Source: Rotaria sordida (taxonomy: Eukaryota > Rotifera > Eurotatoria > Philodinida > Philodinidae). From it: a stretch of DNA of 64,000 nucleotides. Location of the stretch: the NCBI GenBank assembly GCA_905250125.1, contig CAJNOL010000001.1:434001-498000 (forward strand). Direction: 5' to 3'. Positions 22,540-34,061 of the stretch are shown here, one piece after another. The translations under genes and the position numbers were made by a program. Each line of letters starts with the position of its first letter. Position 1 is the first letter of the stretch. The notes below the pieces were generated by a model. That model ran no database searches, was not told the DNA's origin, and saw only the letters and a program-made list of their open reading frames with translations.

Positions 22540-25500
22540 TTCTTTCGTCAGAAATCAAATTTTATTAATTATCAACATCTCTAATGTTTTCATCAAACGG
22601 TAAATCTTTATATTGATAATAGAGAATATGAAACTAAGAATCTATATTTTCAATTGGTGGAATCATTTTTTAATAATATTTTTATTCATTAACACATAGT
22701 GAAAAAATTCAGAGAAAATATCATGTTTAGCAAAATTTAACTACTCGATTTTTAAGAACAAATACTATACAAAGCAATAATTTTCAATGATACAAATAGA
22801 TTTAAATCAGTAAAAAAATATAACACAGATATTTTACATCAATTTCATATGCATTCAAATAAAATTGAAATGGTTGATACAAAAATAAAAAAAGAACAAA
22901 TATTTTTTATCAAAACAATACAAAAGTAATAATATAACATTTTTTCGTATCAGTTGAAAAAAATTTAACAAGTAAAACAATTTTGAATTTTATTGGATAT
23001 ATTTTATGTATTAATTTGTTTTATTTTCTATGTTCTATCAAAACTTAAGAAAATATACATGTGATTATAATTTAATTCATGTGTAAATACTTGTGTCTCC
23101 TTTATTCATATAAAATATATGTTTTATTTGAAATAAGATACGAAAAAACTTTCAATAATGATGAATGCATTTGCAAATATTGTTTTTGTGCATAGTCAAA
23201 AGTAAATATACTTTCTAGCACAAAATGATCGAATTTATCAGAATACATATATATATCTATATTTATAGTTGATATTGATTTGTACATGAATTAATCATGA
23301 AATAAAATCAAAACTCATACATGTCTGTTCTTTTATACATTGATATCTGTCTATGACATAAGAGTTTAAGATAAGATAAGTTTAATTTCAATTGCTTACG
23401 TATCTAGAATACGATGACGTTATGCTTAATATTTCTTTTCTTACAGATTATCTTTATACATAACAAAAAAAGTTCTATAAATATCCAACAGATTTTCTTT
23501 TCTTTAAAGATAAATCTCGAATATCAAAGCTTATAAGATCTACCTACGCTAATAAACAGGCATTTTTATATCTTTATAGATGCTATTTAAACTCAAAGTT
23601 ATTGGTATTTCATACTAAGTTGAAATATTATTTAGTAGATTTTATTACATTACATTCCAATATAATAATGATATGTGATTCTGATGTTCTACATTTTCTA
23701 GGAAGTGTTATATCATACTTGAGCATTATATTGTCGAAAAGTAAAGATTTGCTATTAATTAACTACGTTGTTAAAAAAATATTGTAAAAAGAAAAAACAA
23801 AAATTTTTGTAAGCAAAATTTGAAAACTCTTAGTAAAGATAAGCATATATCTTCTTAAATTTAACACTAAAGATTAGAAAGATTCTTTAAAAGGAAAATC
23901 AATCGATGAAAATTAAGCATTGGTTTTTTTTTTTTGTTATTTAATCGTATATTTCAATTGATTAAAATAAATGGAAATTAAAAAAAATGCGTAACAAAAG
24001 AAAGTGAATGTTCATATTTATTTATAGAAATATCAAGAGAGAAAATTAGTTTCTGAAGAGCTATCTTTAAATATCTCTTAGATTAAATTTCATTGCGTTC
24101 TTTCATTTTTCAATTATATAACGTATCTATAGTAAAAGTTTATTAGAAAAATGATATGTTGTTCTCTCGAACTTCATCGAATAGAAAGAAACAAAGAGAA
24201 ACTCAATCAATGATTCGTTATATCTCAATGGGAAATTTTTTTTTGCATGCGTCATAGGGAGATTCCCCTTATAAATGTTATCGATTACTCTCTAGTAGTA
24301 CTATATTGATACGGTTTATTCATATAAATATACGAAGCATTCAGCATAATAGGTATTTTTATCTTTAATCATTATGATTTTTACGTAAAACAAAAGTTTC
24401 TACATATTTCTTGACTAAAATAAACAATGCATCTACGAATTCGTTGCGATAAGTATATGTTTGATATAATTTCGAATAATGTAATCAAAATTTGCTTTTT
24501 TCTTGCTTCATTTTGTTCTTAATAACATCAACCTGTAATGCATACATTAGGTTTTTTTCTGTTTTCATTGACACTATTTGAAGCCTTTTGGAATAGATTC
24601 CTTCACAAAACCCTTCGAAAAAAAATCATAGAAGCGAATTTCTTGATCGAAGATTGATAATATTGAATGAAAACATTATAAAAAAACGAAATTCCTGCTG
24701 TTCAGAATCAATTAAATAATCAAAAATACATTGACGATATAGAGAAGACGTTAATCGAACAGCAATGGAGAAAAATAATCGAAAAACTTAGATGTATCGA
24801 TTTGTTTTTCGTCGAGAGTAGGATATCTCTTATATCCTTTTTCATATATGTTATTTGAAACATTAGATGAATAGTTTAAGATCAATATATAAGTATATGT
24901 TTTGTAATAAATAAAAAAGAATGCAAGAACAGTTAAGTATATATCAGACGATAATGATCAGTGAAGATATTTTTCCGTTCTCAATTTTTTTTTCCTTTTC
25001 CTACTTCATGTCGATAAATTTTAAAGCGTAATTTCGATATGAATGAATGACATTTAATTGAATATTATGAATACTTAAGAATTACTTGATGAAGGAATAA
25101 TTGATATTTTCATGCATAAACTTCGAGCAAATTTTGTTTCTTTCTTTATAGAAAAAAAAATTAATGTTATTTTAGAGTTTTATTGTAGTTTGAATAAATA
25201 TTCCCATACTTAACGATATTCGTTTTTAATATTCGAAACAAATTTTACGATTATGCTAATCAAACTTTTACGTTTCCAGCTTTCCGTACTCTTTACATGA
25301 TGTCATTTTTAACTATGTGATACTTCAAATAATATCAAGGACATGTGGGTAGATTTTTAATTATATCATTAATAATAATAAATTTGATTGAAAATAACTA
25401 ATATATGTGAGATTTAGAATCATGAAACCTACTATATATAGATAGTCAATTTAAACTGCTTATAGTTTAATATGACTTATGTAATGTTCGTTTACTTTGG

Positions 25501-28500
25501 TGATTTATTTGCTTTTTCTTTGTTTTGGATTCTTATACAAGAGACAACAATGTTGATAAATTGTGATAAAATAAGTTCAACTTGTTATTTGTACACTTAG
25601 AGTCACATACGAAAGATTCAATAGATAAGAGTACGTGTCCTACTTTTCTCTATAAATGTAGGGCAAAATGATAAAATTTTTTTAATTTATATTTTATATT
25701 TACTGATATTATGTTCTTTTTTGTTTGAGGTCTAACAAAAAAATATTTATCTATTCTCTGTAGGCTATCACATCATTTCTCTAAATAATTGACTCTATTG
25801 TTTTATTTGGTCTGTCTTATTGCCTTGTTCTATTAATTATTACCACCAATTTTCTTTACGGATGTCGTTCCGAAGAAAAAAGTCACCTTGAAGAGCCGTC
25901 ATTCTTACTACATGTATCTTGACAATAAAATATAACAATAACTAAATGAACCGATAGTAGACATATCTTTATAAATGTATGCATGCATGCATATATTTAT
26001 GAAATCTGTCTTTTATTCTTCTTTTTTCTATCACGCTAATAAAACTACTACAATTCCCGTTTGGTATGTTGCTCATCACTTACTCTTTTTCTTTTTTTAT
26101 CTAGTTTAATAATGTAAAATTCTGTCTTTTCTTTCTTTTTGGTGTGCTCTGCTACTCTTCATTTACGTGTCACTTCAATATTTCCTGTAGTAAACGCGTT
26201 GAATTTATGTATATACGTATATAAAACAAAAGTACAAAGAACGAGAGAGACAGACAGAGACGACAAAGACTTAGCCCAGCTTCACCACTGATGGTGATGG
26301 TGATGATGATGATAAATGATAATCAGCGTTGGCGTGTGGTTGTATATTTGTGCGAACACGAACAGATGGGAGATTAACTTTTCGCTTGTTTAGTTGCTTT
26401 TTACAGCTTGCCTTTGTTTTCTTTCTTTGATATTCTTTCGATAAAGCAAGGTCATAACACATCGATTTTAAATAGAAGAAAGAACTGTTCAGCGTAATAT
26501 TAAGGTAATAAAAGAATGGTTTTCTCTCCTAGGATATTGTAGAAATCAAATAATTATGTATATTTTTATTAAAACAATATTTCGAAACAAACGCTAAAAT
26601 TAATAAGTATGCAGAGAGCTATCTTGATCCCTACATTAAAGCATATCTGATAACCCTTATCGAATTTCAAACGAATAAGCTTTTCATTTCTTTCATCAAA
26701 TCGATAATAACAACATCCGAAATAATACTCTCGTACCCTCCTTCTTTTTTTTTCTATTTTGAAAAAGTGCCATTGAATTATTTTTTTTTCTCTCTCTCTC
26801 TCTATCTCTCTCTCTCTCTTTTTATATTAATGTTCGTTCTTCGTTCTCACCGACATCGTATTTATATATAAATACAAATATATATATGCATAGAAAATAA
26901 AAAGCAGAATGATTCCTAAAAACGAAGTAGGTTTTTGACAAAAAATTTTTTTTCTTCTGATTTATATAAGAAGATCGTACATGTTATATTCTTCTTACTG
27001 TTTTTTTTTGTTTTTAATGAAATAGTTTAAGGATAAATTATGTCAAATCGATTTTTACTAATTTATTCTTTATCAAAGAATTTAACCTAGTTCTTTTTTT
27101 TTATTATTTCGTTTTTTTCAGTCTCTTTTTTTTTCGCTCTATGTGCATACACCTGGCGAAAAACATCCAAATAAAGATAAGAATAATAAGCTACCGTCAT
27201 ATACTTAGTAAAATAAAAAACAAAAGAATATAGTCTATCATCTTTTAACTTGATCATGTGACCATTATTTATGTCAAGATGATAAAATTACTAGAGCTGT
27301 CAATAAGAAAGGTTCTATTCTTAGATTCCGTTTTTTATTACTGATACAAAGGAAATTTGATCTTTGTACTTATTGTGAAAAAGACGCTCATCATCAATGA
27401 AAAAAAAAGAAGACGGATACTCAGAGTGTATTTTCTTGTTCACTTAGTAGAGAACTAAAGACTTTGTCATTCGCTATAAACTGAATCGATTAAGACAAAA
27501 AAAAAGTTTTTTTTTGCTTTTACAAAACAAAGAAATTCTTCTTTTTTTTTCATTTTTTCTAATCTAAATATTTTGTCTGGGTTAGTCAGTAATATTTCTA
27601 TTATCTATATATTGTTTCCCTTGGGTAATTTCTTTGTCCGAAATGACAACGTCCTTGGTAAAAATAATGATTGTCAATATATTCCGTTTCGTAAAAGCTA
27701 GATCGTTTTTCCGACGATGTAGCTTATGTTAAAATGTTTGATTGCTTGTTATGACACTTGAGCCTAAATTGCGTCATGCACATTCAAAAAATCAATCAAG
27801 TGATGCTCATCATCTTTTTCTATCTTTTCTCGAGATGCTGTGATTAGAGCGTACATAGTTTTGTCTTTCTAGAATGCTCTCCGATTTTTATTTCTTCTTT
27901 TTCTTCTTCTTCTTCTTCTTCTTTGTCATTCCTTCTTTTATTTCTGAAGGCTAATTGCTAATCTGCGGATTCGTCTAATGTTTTGATCCGATCAACAATA
28001 ATAAATAAATTACATCACAATAATGTTACAATCTGAACTACGTAGATTCCATAGAAAGAACAAGAAAAAAAGCCAAATCGACATATTTTATTTATGTGTA
28101 GGAGATTTTTCTTAATTTAAATTCTTAGTACGCCTACATATATCTACATTTTCCTTCTGATGTTTTTTTTTCTAATAAAAGAAAAGGAAAAATGATCATT
28201 ATTCTTTTCCCATTTTCGGTCGATAATGTCGTTGTCAATGTTGTCCACCTACGCATCCTTCGCTTGCTTCGTTGCTCATTGCCTAATTCGCGCATAACGT
28301 CTACTCTTTTTTTTTTCTTTTTTTTTTTTTTTTTGCGTTCAGCCGAAAGAACGTATATGGGAATATTTCTGAATGTGTGCGCGCAATTTTGTGCCATCCT
28401 ACGCATATGTGAAGGAAAATCTTTTGTGCGAATGCAGAATGACAATTGTGATCGAGAGTGATGACGATGAGGACGGCGAATTATTCTTCGGGCTCGTATT

Positions 28501-28916
28501 CAAGCATCATAGAAAAAGTGACGGAGAGACAGGACTAGTAGAAACGTTTTTTTTTTTTGTTGATGACCTTTTTTCCTCTCGTTTTTCTCTTTCTCCTCTT
28601 CACGTCCCGTTATTAACAACATTATTCCAGAAAAATAATGACAACGAACGTGGGCGCACTTGCGTACCATACAGAAAAACAGAAGCATACCAGTAAAAAA
28701 AAAAAAAAAGAAAAAAAATAAAAGAGAACGAGAAAAGATGAGATTAATCGAGCTAGTTCCTTTTCTATTTTTTCTTTCTATCTTTCTTTTTCACTCACCA
28801 ACGTTCAACTATTTATCCCAAGGCTATTCTGAGCACCGTTTTTTTTCATTTTGTAATGTTCATTCTATCACTTTATTATTGTAGATCAACAAACAATTAG
28901 TTTTCACATAAAACGA
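22540..28916. other. Long gene-poor AT-rich interval
   Basis: About 6.4 kb with no exon I can defend. It contains a TC microsatellite (26790-26820), a CTT run (27890-27922), poly-T tracts near 28307-28335 and A/T-rich unique DNA. Overlapping frames at 28134-28696 on both strands are driven by homopolymers. The last few kilobases may be upstream regulatory or 5' UTR sequence of the TENT5-like gene. Confidence 0.5.
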
Positions 28917-31068
28917 ATGAGTTCTACTGACGATACTTACTCAATGACTTCTTCATTGCCATCATCACTCGATCAAACACCATTGTCATCACTTTCAGCA
29001 GCATCAAGTTATGCATCACTTGTAAATTGTGATGAAACAATTTCAATTCATAATGAAGCACATCATCATCCTCACCATCCTCATCATCATCAACAACAAC
29101 AACAACATTTTAATAAAAAACCCAAAAAAATTTCAACAACTAATGAATCAAGATTATTATCAACATCAGAGTCAAATAATATAAATAATAAAATAAATAA
29201 TGGATCTAATAATATTAATAAACGTACATGTTATTCAACATTACATAATCGTCATGTAAATAAATTATGTTCAATACTTGAAGAACCCATTGAAATTCAT
29301 GGTCAAGGAAATTTTCCAACATTAAATATTGTTTCAAAAGATTTTTTACTTGAATTACGACGAGCTTTTCATTCAAATCATATTGATATTAAAGATGTGC
29401 GTCTCAATGGAGGTATGAGACAAAAAAAACAAAAATCAATCAAATCATAAATATTTTATTTATATTTTTCTTTTTTTTTATCTTAGGTGCCGCTTCCTAT
29501 GTTTTAACAAATGATAAATCATTTTCATATTCGGATATTGATTTTATATTTCGTTGTGATTTATCATCTGAATCAACATGGACACAAATAAAAACAACTG
29601 TATGTGAATGTTTATTTCGACATATATCATCAACAAATTCTTCCAATTCTTCTCAATTATCATTTTCACCTATTATTATTCAAGCAGCATATGTAGAAAA
29701 AGTAGTACGTGTTATTAATCCATCAAATAATGATTCATGGGCATTAATGTCTTTATGTAATGTCAATGGACAAAATATTGAATTAAAATTTGTTGATCGT
29801 ATGAAAAGACAATTTCAATTTAGTGTTGATTCATTTCAAATTTTACTTGATCCATTACTTGATCATTATGAACAAATTTTTAAATATCAACAACAAACGA
29901 ATAAAAAACAAGTACATCATAATCAATATCATTATTATCATTCAAAGCAACAACATGGTAAGCATCAGCTGGTATTAGAGATATAAAACTGATAAGGCAA
30001 AAAAACAAAAATGCAACAAACTGCAGCTGTAGTTTACTTATATGATTCTGTTTTTTTTTCTGCTTATCAATCAAAGCATAGAAGTGACTTATTTTTTTCT
30101 TTTGTATTCCGATCGCGTGCGCAAAATAGAGTGGGTGGAAGAACCTCAATCAGTATAACAGCACAGATGATAAAGGAAAAAAAAAACACACAGAACTAAT
30201 CAAAACCCACAGGAAAGATATAAAAACCAAAGAGTATGGACACAAATAAGATCGATTACAAAGTAAATAGCACTTAAAAGGTTGTATTGAATACGATAAC
30301 GAAAAGAAAAAAAGAAAAACTAACTAATAGTGTTAATCATTTGTTTAATTGAATTAAAGAAAACAAAACAAAACAATATTTTGTTTTTCGAAATCTTAAT
30401 CTGAAGATTAACAAAAGTCTATTTTTTTCTTTTATGTAGAATATCGTTCAACAAAAAATAATCGTTATTTATCTTCATTACATCATTTACCAACAATATC
30501 AGTTGAATGTGTTTATGGAAGTTTTGAAAGTGCTTTAACACATCTTAATCGTCGTCTTATTGCAACAACATCACCTGAACGTATACGTGGTGGTGGTTTA
30601 CTTAGATATTGTCTTTTATTAACACGTGGTTATCGTCCATATGATAATGGTATAGCATCATGGCAACTTGAAAAATTAATGTGTTCAAGATTTTTTATTG
30701 ATTATGCTGATATTAATGAACAAGAATATAAATTATTAGCTTTTTTATCATCACATTTTTCTAATGATGATTCAGCTAAATATCGTTATTTATTACAATT
30801 ACGTTTAATTATTGAACGTAGTACAGTTTGTTTAATGGCACATGAACGTAATTTAACATTAACATTAATAACACAATTAGCAACTGATTATTATTATCGT
30901 TTATATGATGAATATAATACATATAGTTTGAATGGAGAAACAACAACAGCTGAAGTAACTGTACCAAATTCAATAACAATTGATGTTATTTATCATAATG
31001 AATGGGATGAATGGAAATCTTTACATACACCACCAAAAAAACAAATACAATCACAACAAGATAACTAG
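28917..31068 (+). CDS. TENT5/FAM46-type non-canonical poly(A) polymerase
   Basis: Nucleotidyltransferase that extends mRNA poly(A) tails, often of secretory transcripts. Three exons (28917-29412, 29487-29957, 30440-31068) join in frame to about 531 residues. The first 110 residues are a low-complexity Ser/His/Gln/Asn leader. The catalytic core then shows VRLNGGAASYVL (the family NGS/G helix-turn), the metal-binding pair D182/D184 in YSDIDFIF, AYVEKVVRV, NVNGQNIELKFVDRMKRQFQFSVDSFQI, ERIRGGGLLRYCLLLTRGYRP, MCSRFFIDYADI and STVCLMAHERN. All match animal TENT5 closely. Human proteins are about 390-440 residues, so the excess is the leader plus a His/Gln/Tyr-rich insertion before exon 3. Intron 2 is 482 bp, long for this window. 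Confidence 0.95.
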
Positions 31069-32054
31069 TCAAGATTTTTTATTTCCAAGTAAATATGAAA
31101 AACAAAACTATAATAGATCCGGTCTTTATGTTCAATTCATCATTAGAATTGATTCAGATAGTTTTAGCCAGTATTTTTTTTTCCTGTTTTGTGTATCAAC
31201 TGTTGTGATTGTACAGCAATGAATGATAGATTGATTGATTACCAATGAAAATAAACAAGACTTATGTATTATTATTTATTTGTATTTATATTTATATATG
31301 TATATGTATACTTATCATTCATATTATTATAATGTGTCTTTTTTTTGTTTCTTTTTTTGTTTTATTGTTCGACAATGATACAAAAAAATCAGAAAATTTT
31401 AAATGAGAGAATAAAAAAAATAATATTATATCCATTATCATACAGCCTATTTTTATGTCGTTACTGTTTGTTTTTTGTTGTTTCTCTCTGGTGCGTTTTA
31501 AAACATTACATTTCGTCTCTATTTTGGACAAATATAAATAAAAAATACAGATAAACAATGTAAATAAATAACAAAATTATATATTTGTGTATATATATTT
31601 TTTATATTCAATATATATATATATATTGAGGCAATGATGCAAGATACAATTGCATTTTATTAAATAACACATCAAGATATTTTTTTGACGCATCAAAATA
31701 CTTTTGAAATGATGTTATTATTGCTGAAGCATATTTTTTACCTCAGGGAATATGTCTGTTTCTTATGTTTTTTTCATTTGTTCTCGTTGCTCAATGCTAT
31801 GTTTCTATGCTCGATTTCATTCATGTTGCATTCATTTAACATCATACTATTAACATATATAGGCTTATAATATACTGTTGTTTTCTTGCGGGTTCTTTCA
31901 TTAAAAATTTTCTTTTTTTTTTGTTTTTCAATATAATCAACAACAAAAAAAGAACAAGGAGAAAAGAAAAAAAAAAGATTCATTAATACTTTTTGTCGGT
32001 CTCCTTTGTACATTTTATTAACTTATTAATTCGACAAGTTCTGATAATATAATA
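31069..32054. other. Intergenic, no gene seen
   Basis: 3' flank of the TENT5-like gene with several AATAAA sites, TA microsatellites near 31590-31627 and poly-T tracts. Frames present are low-complexity. Confidence 0.6.
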
Positions 32055-32432
32055 ATGTTTGATCATCATATGTTCGGATCTGGTTACGTTACTGATGGTA
32101 TTCATGTTTATTATCGTGGAGAACGAATTAATTCAATGACAACTATGTCATTTGAAGACCTTGGTTTTGGTTATGGTCGTGATCCTTTTCAAATGTGTTT
32201 TGCTGGTCATATTATTAATGGAGCACATCCGAATTCATTTCAAGTACTTGATGATGGCTATGCAAAAGATATATTTCATGTTTATTATCAAGGTGACAAA
32301 ATGCCTGGACTAATGGCATCAACATTTGTTTCATTAGGCAATGGTTATGCTAAAGATTCATTGAATATTTATTACTATGGTCGTAAAGCAGAAAGTATTA
32401 ATCCAATAGTATTTTATACATCTTTGCATTAA
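32055..32432 (+). CDS. DKNYY-repeat family protein, single exon
   Basis: 125-residue intronless frame made of about four tandem copies of a roughly 33-residue unit. Examples are GYVTDGIHVYYRGERI, GYGRDPFQMCFAGHII, GYAKDIFHVYYQGDKM and GYAKDSLNIYYYGRKA, each followed by a linker with a conserved Phe and a LG/LD turn. This matches the DKNYY repeat, best known from bacterial proteins of unknown function. No signal peptide or TM segment is obvious. It lies between long AT-rich spacers, with TA repeats directly after the stop. It looks intact; function is unknown. Bacterial ancestry by transfer is a reasonable inference but untested. Confidence 0.75.
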   Translation: MFDHHMFGSGYVTDGIHVYYRGERINSMTTMSFEDLGFGYGRDPFQMCFAGHIINGAHPNSFQVLDDGYAKDIFHVYYQGDKMPGLMASTFVSLGNGYAKDSLNIYYYGRKAESINPIVFYTSLH

Positions 32433-32950
32433 ATATATATATATATATATATATATCATGAGTGTGAGATTGTTTTTTTCGTAGAAATTCTATGAAATAT
32501 TATATATGTAATAAATAGACATAGACAAATAATTATTTGTATCACTTCATGAATACGAGAGAAAAATACACATAATGACCTGAAGGTTTGATTATATTTT
32601 GATGTAAATTATTTAGAATATTTGCGTTGTATTTTTGTTAATAATTATGAAAGAATAAATGATTCGAAGTATAAATGATAGTTGTGTGTAATTTTAAATT
32701 ATAACAGAATATAAATAGTAAACAAAATGACAATTGGAGTATTAATAATTAAAAACAAAAAGATTGAAAGAAAACAAAAAATCAAAAAAACGACCAGTCA
32801 TTTACCTGTAAAATTATTCGACTCTTTTACTGATGTCCTTCAAATTGAAACAGCCAAAACAAACATTATCATTAAAATTGTTTCTTTTTTATTTATAATG
32901 TGCATTTATTACACTATTGCTAGTATTTTTGTATTTATTTTGATTTCGAC
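32433..32950. other. Intergenic, no gene seen
   Basis: Begins with a (TA)n microsatellite (32432-32456). A 75-codon frame at 32727-32954 is Lys/Ile-rich with one hydrophobic segment, and I cannot assign it. Confidence 0.5.
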
Positions 32951-33724
32951 ATGATCACAAATACACACTATTTCGTAGATTCATCACCATCAAACGTAAA
33001 TTTTATACCAGAATTAATCGATTATAATGTTTCACAAATCACTCCATATGTTTTTGTTACGGCTGAAAATACAGCTCGACAATTTACAAATATATCTTCA
33101 CATGGTATTACTTGTGTAATTAATTTAGCAAAAGAATTACCACAAATTACATTTCCATCTCGAAGTGGTATTGAATCATTAAAATATCCTATAATAGATA
33201 ATCCAACATTTCCTGCTTTACGTTATTTTGATATAGTTGCTGATCGTATAGCTGCTAATGTTACTTCAAATCGACGAACACTTTTATATTGTCATCATGG
33301 TCGATCACGTTCAATAACATTTATTTTAGCTTATCTTATAAAACATCATCATCTACCATTATATATAGCATATTCTCTTGTCAAATCTAAACGATATTTA
33401 GCTTCACCTAATGTTGGTTTTTGGTCACAATTAAAAAAATATGAATTATATCAACGAAATCAAAAACAAATTATACCACAAATTTTAACATATTTTCAGG
33501 ATTCTCTAGCATATAGTGGCCAAATATTAAATAAAATGTCTAATGGATTTGAACGAGTATTAACTCAACTTCCAATTGTTAATGTATTTGCAAATACTAT
33601 ATATCCAAGAAATCGAAATTTTCATGTACGACGGTATTATCATACTATGCAACGAAGACCATCAGCATATTCATATCCATACTATATTCGATTACCACGA
33701 AGAGTCTATCGTCATAGATTATAG
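32951..33724 (+). CDS. Dual-specificity protein phosphatase, atypical DUSP (DUSP14/18/21-like)
   Basis: Intronless 257-residue frame. The catalytic domain spans about residues 25-170: ITPYVFVTAENTA opening, GITCVINLA, a general-acid Asp at D83 (YPIIDNP), the P-loop C114-x5-R120 in LLYCHHGRSRSITFILAYL, and ASPNVGFWSQLKKYE. The last resembles the RPNVGFWRQL helix of DUSP14/18/21. The usual His before the catalytic Cys is Tyr here, while the CX5R core is intact. The C-terminal 80 residues are basic and Tyr-rich (RRYYHTMQRRPSAYSYPYY) with no recognised domain. The family dephosphorylates pTyr/pSer/pThr, often on MAP kinases; the substrate here is unknown. Confidence 0.87.
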   Translation: MITNTHYFVDSSPSNVNFIPELIDYNVSQITPYVFVTAENTARQFTNISSHGITCVINLAKELPQITFPSRSGIESLKYPIIDNPTFPALRYFDIVADRIAANVTSNRRTLLYCHHGRSRSITFILAYLIKHHHLPLYIAYSLVKSKRYLASPNVGFWSQLKKYELYQRNQKQIIPQILTYFQDSLAYSGQILNKMSNGFERVLTQLPIVNVFANTIYPRNRNFHVRRYYHTMQRRPSAYSYPYYIRLPRRVYRHRL

Positions 33725-34061
33725 TTTTCAAAGTGAAGTTTATTTTTTTTTTTGTTTTTTTCTTTCAAAAAAATAGATGAAATTGTTCATGAAAATTTTT
33801 TCTTTTTTTGTACAAATTTATGATTTATTTTATTCATGAACAAACTATGTTGTTGTTAACTATCTCCATCTATTTTCTTCAACTCTATTTGAGAACATTG
33901 CTTATTTTTCTATGATTCATCATTAGCCATTGATGATCTTTTTATAGTTCACGAGATGAGAAAAAAAACATATTAAATAAAATACTAAAAATAAAATATA
34001 TACGAATTTCTTGTCATAATATATTTCAAACTACACACACACGCATATATATATAAAATAG

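Noticed and set aside
28134..28696. Long frames on both strands near poly-T/poly-A tracts
   Set aside because: They owe their length to homopolymers, overlap on opposite strands and show no family features or splice support.
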